Notes: generated from the letters alone by a model not told the origin. Numbered from the stretch's first letter, positions 18,778 to 29,876 are shown. The stretch is DNA of 64,000 nt from a bacterium (GCA_905221145.1 CAJNCA010000001.1:372001-436000); one strand, 5' to 3'. Program-made: numbers and translations.

Positions 18778-20145
18778 ATGTTTCGAAAAATTTTAATTGC
18801 CAATCGTGGTGAAATTGCGGTTCGTATTATCCGTGCGGCGCGTGAATTGGGCATTGCGACGGTGGCGGTTTATTCAACTGCTGATAAGGAAGCCCTTCAT
18901 ACGCTTTTGGCAGATGAAGCGGTTTGTATCGGCCCTGGCAAGGCAACTGAGTCTTATCTTAACATTAATGCGGTTCTATCAGCTGCAGTCTTGACTGAAG
19001 CAGAAGCTATTCACCCTGGTTTTGGATTTCTCAGTGAAAATTCCAAATTTGCAACTATGTGTGAAGAAGTGGGGATCAAGTTTATCGGTCCATCTGGTCA
19101 TGTCATGGATATGATGGGGGATAAGATCAATGCACGTGCTCAGATGATCAAAGCGGGTGTGCCTGTCATTCCAGGTTCGGATGGAGAAGTGCATAACTCT
19201 GAGGAAGCCTTGATTGTTGCTGAAAAAATTGGCTATCCTGTGATGCTCAAGGCTTCAGCAGGTGGTGGTGGTAAAGGGATTCGTAAGGTTGAAAAACCAG
19301 AAGACCTTGTTTCAGCCTTTGAAACCGCCTCTAGTGAAGCCAAGGCCAATTATGGCAATGGTGCCATGTATATAGAACGAGTTATCTATCCAGCTCGTCA
19401 CATCGAGGTTCAAATCCTAGGAGATGAACACGGGAATGTAATCCACTTGGGGGAACGGGATTGTTCTCTTCAACGGAATAACCAAAAGGTTTTGGAAGAA
19501 AGTCCTTCGATTGCAATTGGGAAAACGTTACGCAATGAAATTGGTGCTGCGGCTGTTCGAGCTGCGGAGTCTGTTGGTTATGAGAATGCAGGGACCATCG
19601 AATTTCTTCTTGATGAAACCAGTGGCAATTTCTATTTCATGGAAATGAATACTCGTGTTCAGGTAGAACATCCTGTTACAGAGTTTGTTTCGGGTGTGGA
19701 TATCGTTAAGGAACAGATTCGCATTGCGGCAGGCCAGCCTCTATCTGTTAAGCAAGAAGATATTGTCCTACGTGGCCATGCTATCGAATGTCGGATCAAT
19801 GCAGAAAATCCAGCCTTCAACTTTGCTCCAAGTCCAGGTAAGATTACCAATCTCTATTTGCCAAGTGGAGGAGTTGGCTTGCGCGTGGATTCAGCAGTTT
19901 ATCCAGGCTATACCATTCCGCCTTATTATGATAGTATGATTGCCAAAATTATCGTTCACGGCGAAAATCGTTTTGATGCCTTGATGAAAATGCAACGTGC
20001 CCTCTATGAATTAGAGATTGAAGGGGTGCAGACTAATGCAGATTTCCAGCTTGACCTCATTTCAGATCGCAATGTCATTGCTGGAGATTACGATACTTCC
20101 TTCTTGATGGAAACCTTTTTACCCAAGTATCAAGAAAAAGAATAA
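18778..20145 (+). CDS. accC: Biotin carboxylase subunit of acetyl-CoA carboxylase
   Basis: A 455-residue ATP-grasp enzyme carboxylating biotin on AccB. Motifs seen are FRKILIANRGEIAVRIIRA at the N terminus, the ATP-binding glycine loop ASAGGGGKGIRKV, EMNTRVQVEHPVTE and the catalytic-region GHAIECRINAE. Length is normal. It follows fabZ with a GGAGG site 12 bases downstream of the stop. Confidence 0.97.
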   Translation: MFRKILIANRGEIAVRIIRAARELGIATVAVYSTADKEALHTLLADEAVCIGPGKATESYLNINAVLSAAVLTEAEAIHPGFGFLSENSKFATMCEEVGIKFIGPSGHVMDMMGDKINARAQMIKAGVPVIPGSDGEVHNSEEALIVAEKIGYPVMLKASAGGGGKGIRKVEKPEDLVSAFETASSEAKANYGNGAMYIERVIYPARHIEVQILGDEHGNVIHLGERDCSLQRNNQKVLEESPSIAIGKTLRNEIGAAAVRAAESVGYENAGTIEFLLDETSGNFYFMEMNTRVQVEHPVTEFVSGVDIVKEQIRIAAGQPLSVKQEDIVLRGHAIECRINAENPAFNFAPSPGKITNLYLPSGGVGLRVDSAVYPGYTIPPYYDSMIAKIIVHGENRFDALMKMQRALYELEIEGVQTNADFQLDLISDRNVIAGDYDTSFLMETFLPKYQEKE

Positions 20146-20181
20146 AATGACTTTAAGAGTTTAAACCGAAAAGGGGAATCA

Positions 20182-21048
20182 ATGGCTCTATTTAGTAAAA
20201 AAGATAAGTATATTCGAATCAATCCCAATCGTTCGGTTAGGGAAAAACCTCAAGCCAAGCCAGAGGTTCCAGATGAATTATTCTCCCAGTGTCCGGGTTG
20301 TAAGCATACCATCTACCAGAAGGATTTGGGAAGTGAGCGTATCTGTCCACACTGTAGCTATACCTTTCGTATTTCTGCCCAAGAACGCTTGGCTTTGACG
20401 ATTGATATGGGGACTTTCAAAGAATTGTTTACAGGGATTGAAAGTAAGGATCCCTTGCATTTCCCTGGTTATCAAAAGAAACTAGCAACCATGCGGGAAA
20501 AAACAGGTCTGGATGAAGCGGTTGTGACAGGAACAGCTCTTATTAAAGGTCAGACTGTGGCTCTTGGGATTATGGATTCCAACTTTATCATGGCTTCTAT
20601 GGGTACGGTTGTAGGTGAAAAAATCACTCGTTTGTTTGAGTATGCGACTGTCGAAAAATTGCCAGTTGTTCTCTTCACAGCCTCTGGTGGAGCCCGTATG
20701 CAGGAAGGAATCATGAGTCTCATGCAGATGGCCAAGATTTCTGCAGCGGTTAAACGTCATTCAAATGCAGGCCTCTTTTACCTGACTATTTTGACAGATC
20801 CAACGACTGGTGGTGTGACAGCTTCCTTCGCTATGGAAGGCGATATCATTCTGGCTGAACCACAGAGTTTGGTTGGTTTTGCTGGACGTCGTGTTATTGA
20901 AAATACGGTTCGTGAAAGCTTGCCTGAGGATTTCCAAAAGGCAGAATTTCTATTGGAGCATGGCTTTGTGGATGCTATTGTCAAAAGAAGAGACTTGCCA
21001 GATACCATTGCTAGCCTAGTCAGATTGCACGGAGGGAGTCCTAGATGA
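20182..21048 (+). CDS. accD: Acetyl-CoA carboxylase carboxyltransferase, beta subunit
   Basis: A 288-residue subunit with an N-terminal zinc ribbon (CPGCKHTIY then ICPHCSYTF) and a crotonase-like body with the oxyanion segments [10 protein letters not shown] and [13 protein letters not shown]. It transfers the carboxyl group from biotin to acetyl-CoA together with AccA. The stop overlaps accA by four bases. Confidence 0.97.
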   Translation: MALFSKKDKYIRINPNRSVREKPQAKPEVPDELFSQCPGCKHTIYQKDLGSERICPHCSYTFRISAQERLALTIDMGTFKELFTGIESKDPLHFPGYQKKLATMREKTGLDEAVVTGTALIKGQTVALGIMDSNFIMASMGTVVGEKITRLFEYATVEKLPVVLFTASGGARMQEGIMSLMQMAKISAAVKRHSNAGLFYLTILTDPTTGGVTASFAMEGDIILAEPQSLVGFAGRRVIENTVRESLPEDFQKAEFLLEHGFVDAIVKRRDLPDTIASLVRLHGGSPR

Positions 21049-21812
21049 ATATTGCAAAAATAGTCAGAGAAGCGCGTGAGCAGAGTCGTTTGACAACCTT
21101 GGACTTTGCGACAGGCATTTTTGATGAATTTATCCAATTACATGGTGACCGTTCTTTTCGTGACGATGGTGCAGTTGTTGGTGGTATCGGCTGGCTTGGA
21201 GACCAAGCTGTAACAGTGGTTGGTATTCAAAAAGGCAAGAGTTTGCAAGACAACCTTAAACGGAATTTTGGCCAACCGCATCCAGAAGGTTACCGCAAGG
21301 CCTTGCGTTTGATGAAACAGGCTGAAAAATTTGGCCGCCCAGTTGTGACCTTTATCAATACAGCAGGTGCCTATCCTGGTGTCGGAGCGGAAGAACGTGG
21401 ACAGGGGGAAGCTATCGCTCGCAATCTCATGGAAATGAGTGGCCTGAAAGTTCCGATTATTGCCATCATTATCGGTGAAGGTGGTTCTGGTGGGGCTCTG
21501 GCTCTGGCAGTCGCAGACCGTGTCTGGATGCTGGAAAATTCTATCTATGCCATTCTCAGTCCAGAAGGCTTTGCTTCCATTCTATGGAAGGATGGCAGTC
21601 GTGCTATGGAAGCAGCAGAACTGATGAAAATCACTTCTCATGATCTGTTAGAAATGGACGTGGTGGATAAGGTGATTTCTGAAGCAGGACTTTCTAGTAA
21701 AGAACTGATTAAGACTGTCAAAAAAGAACTTCAAGCTGAGCTAGCTCTGCTTTCACAAAAACCTCTAGAAGAGCTGTTGGAAGAACGTTATCAACGATTC
21801 AGAAAATACTAA
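21045..21812 (+). CDS. accA: Acetyl-CoA carboxylase carboxyltransferase, alpha subunit
   Basis: A 255-residue partner of AccD and last gene of the fab cluster. Motifs are [30 protein letters not shown] and [13 protein letters not shown]. It is shorter at the N terminus than the E. coli protein, as usual in streptococci. A strong terminator follows. Confidence 0.97.
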   Translation: MNIAKIVREAREQSRLTTLDFATGIFDEFIQLHGDRSFRDDGAVVGGIGWLGDQAVTVVGIQKGKSLQDNLKRNFGQPHPEGYRKALRLMKQAEKFGRPVVTFINTAGAYPGVGAEERGQGEAIARNLMEMSGLKVPIIAIIIGEGGSGGALALAVADRVWMLENSIYAILSPEGFASILWKDGSRAMEAAELMKITSHDLLEMDVVDKVISEAGLSSKELIKTVKKELQAELALLSQKPLEELLEERYQRFRKY

Positions 21813-21815
21813 TAC

Positions 21816-21849
21816 AAAAACTAGAACTGGCAGTCAGTTCTAGTTTTTT
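21816..21849 (+). terminator. Terminator of fab/acc operon
   Basis: A 14-base perfect stem aaaaactagaactg (21816-21829) / cagttctagttttt (21835-21848) ending in a T run. Confidence 0.92.
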
Positions 21850-21879
21850 GAGGTTCTTACTCTGTGTCGAGGACACAAC

Positions 21880-21910
21880 AAAAAGTGCTTGGAAGACCAA
21901 ACACCTTTTT
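21880..21910 (-). terminator. Terminator of efp-yqhY-nusB
   Basis: On the minus strand, aaaaaggtgtttgg pairs with ccaagcacttttt through two G-U pairs and ends in a T run. The paired arms fit the minus RNA better than the plus. Confidence 0.75.
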
Positions 21911-21912
21911 GA

Positions 21913-22338
21913 TTATTCATTTTCTTCAGTTACAAATTGACTAAGTAGTCCGTTGATAAAGCGGGCTGATTTTTGATCTGAAAAATTCTTGGCAAGTTCA
22001 ATGGCTTCATTGACTGCTACTAGCTGAGGTGTATCAAATGATGTGATTTCAAAGATACCCAAGCGTAGTAAGTTTTTTTCGACCAAGGTCAAGCGTTCAA
22101 CTGTCCAGCCTGACTTGAGGTGCTGGTTGATTTGTTTATCCAACTCGTCTTTTTGAGCTTGAACACCAGAAACCAAGTTCAGAAGAAAGGCAGGAATTTG
22201 CACATCTTCATCTTCACGGTCATGCGTATAGGCAAAGCGACAAGCTGTTTCCATATCTGTGCCGAATTCAAGACTCATGAGAGCTTGAAAAGCGCATTTA
22301 CGAAGTTCGCGTCTAGATTCTAATAATGGACTAGTCAT
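21913..22338 (-). CDS. nusB: Transcription antitermination/rRNA processing factor NusB
   Basis: A 141-residue all-helical NusB-fold protein: [19 protein letters not shown] at the N terminus and [25 protein letters not shown] near the C terminus are typical. It binds boxA RNA with S10 in rRNA antitermination. Third gene of the efp operon, its start overlapping the end of yqhY by eight bases. Confidence 0.95.
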   Translation of the reverse strand: MTSPLLESRRELRKCAFQALMSLEFGTDMETACRFAYTHDREDEDVQIPAFLLNLVSGVQAQKDELDKQINQHLKSGWTVERLTLVEKNLLRLGIFEITSFDTPQLVAVNEAIELAKNFSDQKSARFINGLLSQFVTEENE

Positions 22339-22720
22339 TGAGGAAGTCCTCGTTAAATAGATCTTTCAACTCAGGTTTTGGTGTTTTATCTGGAACAATT
22401 CCTGCAACATGGATGTTGACAGCAGCAAGTTCCACATCAGCCATATCACGGACAGCATCTTTCACTGCTTTTTGAATAGCAAGAGCAACTTTTGGTACTT
22501 TCACACCGTACTCTAGGTAGAGATAGATGTCAGCAGTTAGTTCTTCGTTGCTTTCTTTTAAGTAGACGCCACGACCAAGAGAGAGTTTTGATAGGGTATC
22601 AGATACGGATTTATTTGAAAATGAGTGGACACCATCAACTTTAGCAGTTGCGATGGCAATGATTTTTTCAAGTACACGTGGAGCGATAACGATTTCGCCA
22701 AATTGTTCTTCAATTCCCAT
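22331..22720 (-). CDS. yqhY: Asp23/Gls24 family protein (YqhY-like)
   Basis: A 129-residue Asp23/Gls24 family protein: [24 protein letters not shown] opens in the family manner, and the middle has [21 protein letters not shown]. Members are linked to envelope stress. YqhY of Bacillus lies near acc genes and has been tied to acetyl-CoA carboxylase control. Here it sits between efp and nusB and adjoins accA convergently, so the old association is kept though on the opposite strand. The symbol follows position and family. Confidence 0.85.
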   Translation of the reverse strand: MGIEEQFGEIVIAPRVLEKIIAIATAKVDGVHSFSNKSVSDTLSKLSLGRGVYLKESNEELTADIYLYLEYGVKVPKVALAIQKAVKDAVRDMADVELAAVNIHVAGIVPDKTPKPELKDLFNEDFLND

Positions 22721-22741
22721 AGAATGACCTCTTTCTAGAGA

Positions 22742-23302
22742 TTAGGCACGAGAAACGTAAGTTCCTTCTGCAGTGTTGATGATCAATTTTTGTCCAGCTT
22801 CAATGAAGTCTGGAACGTTAACAACAAGTCCAGTTTCCATAGTTGCTGGTTTACCAGAACCTGTAACAGTAGCACCCTTGATAGATGGTTGTGTTTCAGC
22901 AACTGTCAATTCAACAGTAGTTGGTACAGTTACACCGATTACTTCAGTTCCGTAGAATTGGATTTTCACATCAGAGTTTTCAAGGATGTAAAGCAATTCA
23001 TTTTCAACGTTTACAACTGGAATTTCGTATTGGTCGTAAGTTTCAGTGTTCATGAAGTAGGCAGTTTCATCCATTTTGTACAAGTATTGAGCTGGAACAG
23101 TTTCGATAATAGCTTGTTCGAATTTTTCTTCTGGACGGTAGCTTGTGTCAAATGTAGAACCAGTACGAACATCACGCAATTTCATACGCATGATCGTGTT
23201 CCCTTTACCTGGTTTGTGGTGGCTAGCTTCCAAAACGCGGATCAATTTTCCGTCTGCAGTTTCAAATGTCATACCAGCTTTCAATTTGCTTGCTTCAATC
23301 AT
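22742..23302 (-). CDS. efp: Translation elongation factor P
   Basis: A 186-residue EF-P that rescues ribosomes stalled on polyproline. Three beta domains are present. The tip loop HHKPGKGNT carries the lysine modified in many bacteria; no modification gene is visible here. The C-terminal signature is [17 protein letters not shown]. It is first of a three-gene operon, with an extended -10 (TGG-TAAAAT, plus 23337-23345) upstream. Confidence 0.97.
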   Translation of the reverse strand: MIEASKLKAGMTFETADGKLIRVLEASHHKPGKGNTIMRMKLRDVRTGSTFDTSYRPEEKFEQAIIETVPAQYLYKMDETAYFMNTETYDQYEIPVVNVENELLYILENSDVKIQFYGTEVIGVTVPTTVELTVAETQPSIKGATVTGSGKPATMETGLVVNVPDFIEAGQKLIINTAEGTYVSRA

Positions 23303-23470
23303 GTTTTTACCTCTTTAATAAATATTATTACTCTTCATTTTACCATAAAATGTTCTGGAAATAAAGCCAAAATAGTTATTGGGAGATGGTAGGGGAGAAA
23401 AAGAATATTGCCTAGTCAGGTGGAGTACCTAATGTGAAAGAGCATCCATCACATTTTTATTATATTCAAA

Positions 23471-23497
23471 AGGCCGAAGTGACCTTACTTCGACCTG
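23471..23497 (-). terminator. Terminator of dehydrogenase gene
   Basis: Arms aggccgaagt (23471-23480) / acttcgacct (23488-23497), with a G-U pair on the minus strand followed by TTTGAATAT. It separates the dehydrogenase from efp. Confidence 0.65.
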
Positions 23498-23525
23498 ATT
23501 GTATTGTCTTAAAAAGATTGATTTT

Positions 23526-24569
23526 TTATTCTGGTTCTACCAAAATCTTGATTTGTGACTTGTCTTGAGTTAATTCGATAAAGCCTTCTTCCACGATATT
23601 TTCCAATTTAATTTTCTTAGTAACCAATTTTTCAGCAGAGAAGTAGCCTTGTTCCATCAAATCTAATACTTTAGGGAAGATATGACGATAAGCAATAATT
23701 CCTTTTAGTGTCTTTTCTTGGATAGCAAATTCATTTGGATTGATATTTGCTTCTCGTTCCCAGATAGAGACAACCATACACTCACCTGCCTTATGTACAG
23801 CAGCTAGAGCCTGTCCCAAAACTACTGGTACACCAGTTACTTCATAAGAAACGTCTGCACCACCATTTGTCAATCGGTGTACAGCTTCAACAACGGTTTC
23901 TCCATCCTGTGGACGTACAACGATAGCTCCTAATTCCTCTGCTTTGGCTTGGCGTTCTGGTGATAATTCAACGGCATAAATCTTAGAAGCACCAGCTGCA
24001 CGAAGAGCTTCTACAATTAACAGACCGATTGGTCCTAAACCAAAGACAACAGCTGTATCGCCAGCTTTCAAAGACGATTGACGAACAGCATAGACTGCAA
24101 CAGCAGCGGGCTCGGTGAGGGCAGCTTGCTCATAGCTCAAGCTATCTGGAATAACATGTACTAAGTCGCCATCTAAAACACAATATTTGGCAAATCCACC
24201 GTCTGCAGCCAAACCAACAAAGTTAAGGTTTGGATCCAAGTTATAATCACCAACTAAGTTATTCTTAGCTAGAATTGGTTCTACAGCAACACGATCACCC
24301 ACTTTAACACGAGTAACATCGCTTCCGACTTCTACGATTTCACCAGAAAATTCATGTCCTAGTGTTACCGGTGCTTTTTGACCAGAATAGACGTGCTCAT
24401 CTGTTGGGATAAAGATAGGGCCGTCTAAAAATTCGTGGAGGTCAGTACCACAAATTCCTGTGAACTTAACTGCAACTTTTACTTGGTGCGGAAGTACTTC
24501 AGGAACTTCTACTTCTTGAATACGAACATCTTTCGCTGCATGCCAGCGAGCAGCTTTCATTGTAGCCAT
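23526..24569 (-). CDS. Zinc-type 2,3-butanediol dehydrogenase-like enzyme
   Basis: A 347-residue medium-chain alcohol dehydrogenase. It has catalytic zinc ligands in GICGTDLHEF and GHEFSGEIVEVG, and the NAD-binding FGLGPIGLLIVEALRAAGA. The wording around VTGVPVVL, VSIWE and KGIIAYRHIFP closely recalls Bacillus BdhA/YdjL, which interconverts acetoin and 2,3-butanediol. The structural-zinc cysteine cluster of classical ADHs is absent, as in that group. It stands alone between efp and gatB, with its own promoter and a cre-like site, so it is probably catabolite-repressed. Another polyol or sorbitol-type substrate is possible. Confidence 0.85.
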   Translation of the reverse strand: MATMKAARWHAAKDVRIQEVEVPEVLPHQVKVAVKFTGICGTDLHEFLDGPIFIPTDEHVYSGQKAPVTLGHEFSGEIVEVGSDVTRVKVGDRVAVEPILAKNNLVGDYNLDPNLNFVGLAADGGFAKYCVLDGDLVHVIPDSLSYEQAALTEPAAVAVYAVRQSSLKAGDTAVVFGLGPIGLLIVEALRAAGASKIYAVELSPERQAKAEELGAIVVRPQDGETVVEAVHRLTNGGADVSYEVTGVPVVLGQALAAVHKAGECMVVSIWEREANINPNEFAIQEKTLKGIIAYRHIFPKVLDLMEQGYFSAEKLVTKKIKLENIVEEGFIELTQDKSQIKILVEPE

Positions 24570-24629
24570 ATGAATAACTCCTTATTGTTGCGATTTTTAG
24601 TTTTCTTTTTTGGAAACTTTACATGTAAT

Positions 24630-24658
24630 ATTGTAAACGCTTTCTATTTATTTGTCAA
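24630..24658 (-). promoter_or_regulatory. Promoter with cre-like site for dehydrogenase gene
   Basis: Minus strand TTGACA (plus 24653-24658), 17 bases, TACAAT (plus 24630-24635). Overlapping the -10 is AGAAAGCGTTTACA (plus 24632-24645), one mismatch from the CcpA cre consensus TGWAARCGYTWNCA as I align it. Binding there would block RNA polymerase. Confidence 0.75.
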
Positions 24659-24659
24659 G

Positions 24660-24688
24660 AAAAAACCAACCTCAGGGCTGGTTTTTTT
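24660..24688 (-). terminator. Terminator of gatCAB operon
   Basis: Minus strand aaaaaaccagc / gttggtttttt around a short CCTGA-type loop, followed by T residues. It abuts the -35 of the dehydrogenase promoter. Confidence 0.75.
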
Positions 24689-24693
24689 ACATA

Positions 24694-26136
24694 TTAATCT
24701 TCTTTCAACTTCGCCAATTCCTGTGCAAGGAGTTTAAGGGCAACTTGTGGGTTGGCTTGGCCTTTGGTTGCTTTCATGAGGAAGCCTGTGAAGGCCTTGT
24801 CTGCGTTGCGTTTGCCTGACTTGAAGTCGGCAACTGCGGCTTCGTTATCGGCAAAGACTTGGTGGATGATTGGAATCAAGATATCTGGATCCGAAATTTG
24901 AACCATGCCTGCTTTTTCCACGTATTCACGAGCACCACCACCATTTTTAGCCAAGTGGACAAAGACTTTCTTGGCAATCTTAGAAGAGATGGTGCCGTCT
25001 TCGATGATGGCAATCATTTCTACCAAGTTTTCTGGTGTCAATTCGATTTGTTCCAGTGTCTTGCCTTCAGCATTCAAGAATTGAGCGACTTCGCCTTGGA
25101 GCCAGTTAGAGACTTGTTTGGCATCGCCACCGAGGGCAACAGCTTTTTCAAAGAAGTCAGAAGTGACTTTATTAGCAGTCAACTGGCTGGCATCATAGTC
25201 TGATAAGCCGAGGTCAGCCACGTAGCGAGCACGGCGTTCTTTTGGAAATTCTGGCAATTCAGTACGCATTTCCTCAATCCACTCGTCTGAGATTTCAAAG
25301 AGTGGTAGGTCTGGTTCGGGGAAGTAGCGGTAGTCTGCAGCACCTTCTTTAACACGCATGAGGATGGTTGCTTTATTCGCTTCATCGTAACGGCGTGTTT
25401 CCTGGCGGATTTGACCACCTGAGCGAAGGATTTCAGCCTGGCGTTGGACTTCGTATTCAAGACCTTTACGGACGTTAGAGAAAGAGTTAAGGTTCTTCAA
25501 CTCAGTCTTGGTACCGAATTTTTCTTGACCATAAGGGCGAAGCGAAATGTTGGCATCCACACGCATCGAACCTTCTTCCATCTTAACGTCAGAAATGCCA
25601 GCGTACTGGATAACTTCCTTGAGGGCAGTAAGATAAGCATAGGCCTCTTCTGGTGAGCGCATGTCAGCTTCAGATACAATCTCAATCAAAGGCACCCCTT
25701 GGCGGTTGAGGTCAACGTAAGAGTAGCCATCTGTACCGTGGGTGTTTTTACCAGCGTCTTCCTCTAGGTGGGCACGTTCGATACCGATTTTCTTGGTGGT
25801 ACCGTCTTCTAGCTCAACTTCAATCCAGCCGTTATAACCGATTGGTTCATCAAACTGAGAAATTTGGTAGGCTTTTGGATTATCAGGGTAGAAGTAGTTC
25901 TTGCGGTCAAAGTGCATCTTTTTGTGGATGTCCATGTTGAGGGCAAGAGCAGCCTTGATACCGGCATCGACAACACCCTTATTGAGAACGGGTAGAACTC
26001 CTGGGAAGGACCAGTCAATCACGTTGGTGTTGGCATTTTGGTCATTTCCAAAGTGGGCAGAAGTAGGTGAGAAGATTTTTGAATTGGTGTTGAGCTCTAC
26101 GTGGACTTCAAGTCCAATGACTGTTTCAAAGTTCAT
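24694..26136 (-). CDS. gatB: Asp-tRNA(Asn)/Glu-tRNA(Gln) amidotransferase subunit B
   Basis: A 480-residue kinase/tRNA-binding subunit that activates Glu on misacylated tRNA(Gln). The N-terminal [15 protein letters not shown] and [15 protein letters not shown] are family signatures. The YqeY-like tail ([19 protein letters not shown]) binds tRNA. Last gene of the gatCAB operon; its start touches the gatA stop. Confidence 0.97.
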   Translation of the reverse strand: MNFETVIGLEVHVELNTNSKIFSPTSAHFGNDQNANTNVIDWSFPGVLPVLNKGVVDAGIKAALALNMDIHKKMHFDRKNYFYPDNPKAYQISQFDEPIGYNGWIEVELEDGTTKKIGIERAHLEEDAGKNTHGTDGYSYVDLNRQGVPLIEIVSEADMRSPEEAYAYLTALKEVIQYAGISDVKMEEGSMRVDANISLRPYGQEKFGTKTELKNLNSFSNVRKGLEYEVQRQAEILRSGGQIRQETRRYDEANKATILMRVKEGAADYRYFPEPDLPLFEISDEWIEEMRTELPEFPKERRARYVADLGLSDYDASQLTANKVTSDFFEKAVALGGDAKQVSNWLQGEVAQFLNAEGKTLEQIELTPENLVEMIAIIEDGTISSKIAKKVFVHLAKNGGGAREYVEKAGMVQISDPDILIPIIHQVFADNEAAVADFKSGKRNADKAFTGFLMKATKGQANPQVALKLLAQELAKLKED

Positions 26137-27602
26137 TAGTTGTCACCTCCAAAAATCACGGGTTGTTGTTTGTGGTAGTCTGTTGTTGCTTCAAAGGCAG
26201 CAGCAGCTTGGTAAATAGTCTCTTCTGAGTACTTAGGACCAATCAATTGCAGACCGACTGGTAGACCTTGAGAGAATCCAGCAGGAATCGAAATTCCTGG
26301 GAGACCAGCCAAGTTGACTGGGATGGTCAAGAGGTCAGCCAAGTACATGGCAACTGGGTCGTGGTTGAGTGAATCCAAGTCATAGGCAACGCTTGGAGCA
26401 GTTGGTCCCAAAATCAAGTCATAATCCGCAAAGACGTTTTCGAAATCTTGAATGATGAGGGTGCGGACCTGACCAGCTTTCTTGTAGTAGGCATCGTAGT
26501 AACCTGATGAAAGGCTGAAAGTACCTAGCATGATACGGCGTTTCACTTCTTCACCGAAACCTTGGCTACGGCTGTTTACATAGATTTCATCAAGATTAGT
26601 CGCATCTTCTGCACGGTAGCCGTAACGGATACCGTCAAAACGTTGCAAGTTTGATGAAGCTTCAGATGAAGCGATGATGTAGTAAACGGCAACACCATAT
26701 TTAGAGTGAGGAAGACTGACTTCTTCAACGATAGCTCCGAGTTTTTCAAAGTGTTTGGCTGCGTTCAGGATAGTTTCCTTAACTTCGGGGTCAATCCCTT
26801 CACCAAGATATTCCTTAGGCAAAGCAATTTTCATGCCCTTGATGTCTTGACCGATTTTTGAAGTAAAGTCGGCAATGCGGACAGGAGCAGAAGTGGAATC
26901 TTTAGCATCTTCGCTGGCAATAGCGTTGAGCAAGAGAGCATTTTCCTTAACAGTCGGAGCGAAAGGTCCAATCTGGTCTAATGAGCTACCAAAGGCAATG
27001 AGACCGAAACGAGAAACTGTTCCGTAGGTTGGTTTGAGACCAACGATCCCGTTGAAGGCAGCAGGTTGGCGGATGGAACCACCAGTATCAGAACCAAGTG
27101 ACAAGCGGACTTGCCCTGAAGCTACAGCTGCAGCAGAACCACTTGATGATCCACCAGGAACCTTACTGTGGTCCCAAGCGTTTTTAGTTGCTCCGTAGTA
27201 TGAAGTTTCCCCTGAACCACCCATAGCAAATTCGTCCATGTTGGTTTTCCCTACGACAATCATGGCTTTAGCTTTTGCATTGGAAACAGCTGTCGCATCA
27301 AAGATAGGCTCGTAGTTGTAGAGCATTTTTGAGGCAGCGGTTGTGAGAATACCATCTGTAGAGATGTTATCCTTAACAGCGAGCGGAATTCCTGAAAGGA
27401 CATTATCAGCGTCAATTCCAGCTTCATCAATAGCCTTAGCTTGCGCAAGAGCTTGCTCCTCAGCGATGGTGACGAAAGCGTTGATAGCTGTCTCGCGAGA
27501 TTGGATATCTTCAAGCGTTGCTTGGGTTAATTCAGTTGCAGAAATTTCCTTAGAGACAAGGAGATTGTGCAAGTCTTCAATGGTTTTATTGTTGAAAGTC
27601 AT
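26136..27602 (-). CDS. gatA: Asp-tRNA(Asn)/Glu-tRNA(Gln) amidotransferase subunit A
   Basis: A 488-residue amidase-signature enzyme releasing ammonia from glutamine for transfer by GatB. The Ser-cisSer-Lys elements are visible in [21 protein letters not shown] and [13 protein letters not shown]. It overlaps gatC and gatB by one base each. Confidence 0.97.
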   Translation of the reverse strand: MTFNNKTIEDLHNLLVSKEISATELTQATLEDIQSRETAINAFVTIAEEQALAQAKAIDEAGIDADNVLSGIPLAVKDNISTDGILTTAASKMLYNYEPIFDATAVSNAKAKAMIVVGKTNMDEFAMGGSGETSYYGATKNAWDHSKVPGGSSSGSAAAVASGQVRLSLGSDTGGSIRQPAAFNGIVGLKPTYGTVSRFGLIAFGSSLDQIGPFAPTVKENALLLNAIASEDAKDSTSAPVRIADFTSKIGQDIKGMKIALPKEYLGEGIDPEVKETILNAAKHFEKLGAIVEEVSLPHSKYGVAVYYIIASSEASSNLQRFDGIRYGYRAEDATNLDEIYVNSRSQGFGEEVKRRIMLGTFSLSSGYYDAYYKKAGQVRTLIIQDFENVFADYDLILGPTAPSVAYDLDSLNHDPVAMYLADLLTIPVNLAGLPGISIPAGFSQGLPVGLQLIGPKYSEETIYQAAAAFEATTDYHKQQPVIFGGDN

Positions 27603-27904
27603 TAGGCATCTCCTCCATCGTCTAGGATAGCTGGTACCTTGATATAGTAGTTGTCTTTTTCAGGTACGTTTTTAAACAAGCGATCACGGTCTGTTCCTTC
27701 TTCGGCCACATCAGGGCGGAGCACAGTCTTGCGGTCAGCCATGGTAGTAGTAGGTGCGACACCAGTAGTGTCGACTTCGCCCAGCAATTCAACCATGTCT
27801 ACAATCTTAGACAAGGTGGTCGCAAAGGCAGCAGTTTCTTCTTCAGAGAATCTTAATTTTGAAAGATTGGCAACGTGTGTTACCTCTTCTTGCGTAATTT
27901 TCAT
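27602..27904 (-). CDS. gatC: Asp-tRNA(Asn)/Glu-tRNA(Gln) amidotransferase subunit C
   Basis: A 100-residue small subunit that wraps and stabilises GatA. The family pattern is [21 protein letters not shown]. The open frame runs far upstream to 28171, but ATG 27904 with AAAGGA before it gives the normal GatC length; the upstream extension is low-complexity and overlaps the prfC start. Confidence 0.95.
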   Translation of the reverse strand: MKITQEEVTHVANLSKLRFSEEETAAFATTLSKIVDMVELLGEVDTTGVAPTTTMADRKTVLRPDVAEEGTDRDRLFKNVPEKDNYYIKVPAILDDGGDA

Positions 27905-27998
27905 CTTGCATCCTTTCGTGAAATGATGATTTTTAGTCTGTTCTATTTTACCATATTTTCCTATAAATAAGGGAGGGATAAGTGAAAAGAAATAGAAA

Positions 27999-28027
27999 TT
28001 GAAAAAAATGCTAAAATCCGATATAAT
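27999..28027 (+). promoter_or_regulatory. Promoter of prfC
   Basis: TTGAAA (27999-28004), 17 bases, TATAAT (28022-28027), leaving a leader of about 80 bases before prfC. Confidence 0.75.
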
Positions 28028-28117
28028 GGAGTGTTGAAAGGAATGGTAAAATCCAATGTAAAAATCATTCTTAGCTATTGAACCAACTAAAAATAGAGAA
28101 TCAAAGAAAGAGAACTT

Positions 28118-29662
28118 ATGAATATTCAAGAAGAAATTAAGAAACGTCGTACCTTTGCCATCATCTCTCACCCGGACGCGGGGAAAACTACCATCACTGA
28201 GCAGTTGCTCTATTTTGGGGGTGAGATTCGTGAGGCTGGTACGGTAAAAGGGAAGAAAACAGGGACTTTTGCCAAGTCTGACTGGATGGATATCGAGAAG
28301 CAGCGTGGGATTTCCGTTACTTCATCTGTTATGCAATTTGACTACGACGGCAAGCGCGTGAATATCCTAGACACACCAGGACACGAGGACTTCTCAGAAG
28401 ATACCTATCGTACTTTGATGGCGGTGGATGCTGCGGTTATGGTCGTGGACTCTGCCAAGGGTATCGAGGCTCAAACCAAGAAACTGTTTGAGGTTGTCAA
28501 GCACCGTGGCATTCCAGTCTTTACCTTTATGAACAAGCTGGACCGTGATGGTCGTGAGCCGCTGGACCTCTTGCAAGAATTGGAAGAAGTCTTGGGTATT
28601 GCGAGTTATCCGATGAACTGGCCAATCGGGATGGGGAAAGCCTTTGAGGGTTTGTATGACCTCTATAACCAACGCTTGGAACTTTACAAGGGTGATGAGC
28701 GTTTTGCTAGTCTGGAAGATGGGGACAAGCTTTTTGGCAGCAATCCTTTCTACGAGCAAGTCAAAGATGATATTGAGCTTTTAAATGAAGCAGGGAATGA
28801 GTTTTCAGAGGAAGCTATCCTTGCTGGAGAATTGACGCCTGTCTTCTTCGGTTCAGCCCTGACAAACTTTGGTGTTCAGACCTTCCTTGAAACTTTCCTT
28901 AAGTTTGCTCCAGAACCACATGGGCACAAGAAAACAGATGGCGAAATTGTGGATCCTTATGACAAGGATTTCTCAGGATTTGTCTTTAAAATCCAAGCCA
29001 ACATGGACCCTCGTCACCGTGACCGTATTGCCTTTGTCCGTATCGTATCGGGTGAATTTGAGCGTGGTATGAGCGTCAATCTGCCTCGTACTGGTAAGGG
29101 GGCCAAACTGTCGAATGTGACTCAGTTTATGGCGGAAAGCCGTGAAAATGTCACTAATGCCGTGGCAGGTGATATTATCGGGGTTTATGATACAGGTACT
29201 TATCAGGTTGGGGATACCTTGACAGTTGGGAAAAACAAGTTTGAATTTGAACCACTACCAACCTTTACTCCTGAAATTTTCATGAAAGTTTCTGCTAAAA
29301 ACGTCATGAAACAAAAATCCTTCCACAAGGGGATTGAACAATTGGTGCAAGAAGGAGCCATTCAGCTTTATAAGAATTACCAAACAGGTGAGTATATGCT
29401 GGGAGCTGTTGGTCAACTTCAGTTTGAAGTCTTTAAGCACCGTATGGAAGGAGAGTACAATGCGGAAGTGGTCATGAGCCCAATGGGTAAAAAGACCGTT
29501 CGTTGGATCAAGCCTGAGGACTTGGATGAACGGATGTCATCAAGCCGCAATATCTTGGCTAAAGACCGTTTTGACCAGCCAGTCTTCCTCTTTGAAAATG
29601 ACTTTGCCCTCCGCTGGTTTGCGGATAAGTATCCAGATGTAGAGTTGGAGGAGAAGATGTAG
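28118..29662 (+). CDS. prfC: Peptide chain release factor 3
   Basis: A 514-residue translational GTPase that recycles RF1/RF2 from the ribosome. G motifs are [13 protein letters not shown], the switch region [26 protein letters not shown] and MNKLDRDG. Later domains include the conserved [18 protein letters not shown]. Length is normal. No clear terminator precedes the structured repeat that begins eight bases after its stop. Confidence 0.97.
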   Translation: MNIQEEIKKRRTFAIISHPDAGKTTITEQLLYFGGEIREAGTVKGKKTGTFAKSDWMDIEKQRGISVTSSVMQFDYDGKRVNILDTPGHEDFSEDTYRTLMAVDAAVMVVDSAKGIEAQTKKLFEVVKHRGIPVFTFMNKLDRDGREPLDLLQELEEVLGIASYPMNWPIGMGKAFEGLYDLYNQRLELYKGDERFASLEDGDKLFGSNPFYEQVKDDIELLNEAGNEFSEEAILAGELTPVFFGSALTNFGVQTFLETFLKFAPEPHGHKKTDGEIVDPYDKDFSGFVFKIQANMDPRHRDRIAFVRIVSGEFERGMSVNLPRTGKGAKLSNVTQFMAESRENVTNAVAGDIIGVYDTGTYQVGDTLTVGKNKFEFEPLPTFTPEIFMKVSAKNVMKQKSFHKGIEQLVQEGAIQLYKNYQTGEYMLGAVGQLQFEVFKHRMEGEYNAEVVMSPMGKKTVRWIKPEDLDERMSSSRNILAKDRFDQPVFLFENDFALRWFADKYPDVELEEKM

Positions 29663-29670
29663 ATCGCCAA

Positions 29671-29876
29671 AGTTACTTGATTGTGTAACAATCTAAGTAA
29701 CTAACGCCAAGTTTCTATGGAACTTGGCTAGGCGCTCCACTAGTAAAGTTTTACGAATAGTATCGATTCGTAAAACTTTACGTCGTAACGGCTAGTGAGT
29801 TGTCTAGCTAACTGCCTCACTAACTACGTTTAGCAAATGAAATCGCTTTGCCAAACTCCGTGTCGTAGTTCAGTAA
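29671..29876 (+). repeat. Structured 206-nt repeat, copy 1 (possible RNA element)
   Basis: First of two tandem copies. Hairpins seen are agttacttgattgt / acaatc-aagtaact (29671-29702), gccaagtt / aacttggc (29706-29728) and a 16-base perfect stem gtaaagttttacgaat (29743-29758) / attcgtaaaactttac (29766-29781). The last is enclosed by cactag / ctagtg, and an actacg / cgtagt stem lies in the 3' third. No open frame of note. Element type unknown; see findings. Confidence 0.75.

Noticed and set aside
22790..23392. 200-residue plus-strand frame opposite efp
   Set aside because: Antisense shadow of efp with Cys/Trp/Phe-rich composition and no ribosome site.
27905..28171. Long N-terminal extension of gatC
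   Set aside because: It is Phe/Ile-rich translation of an AT-rich intergenic region and overlaps the prfC promoter and start; GatC is normally about 100 residues.
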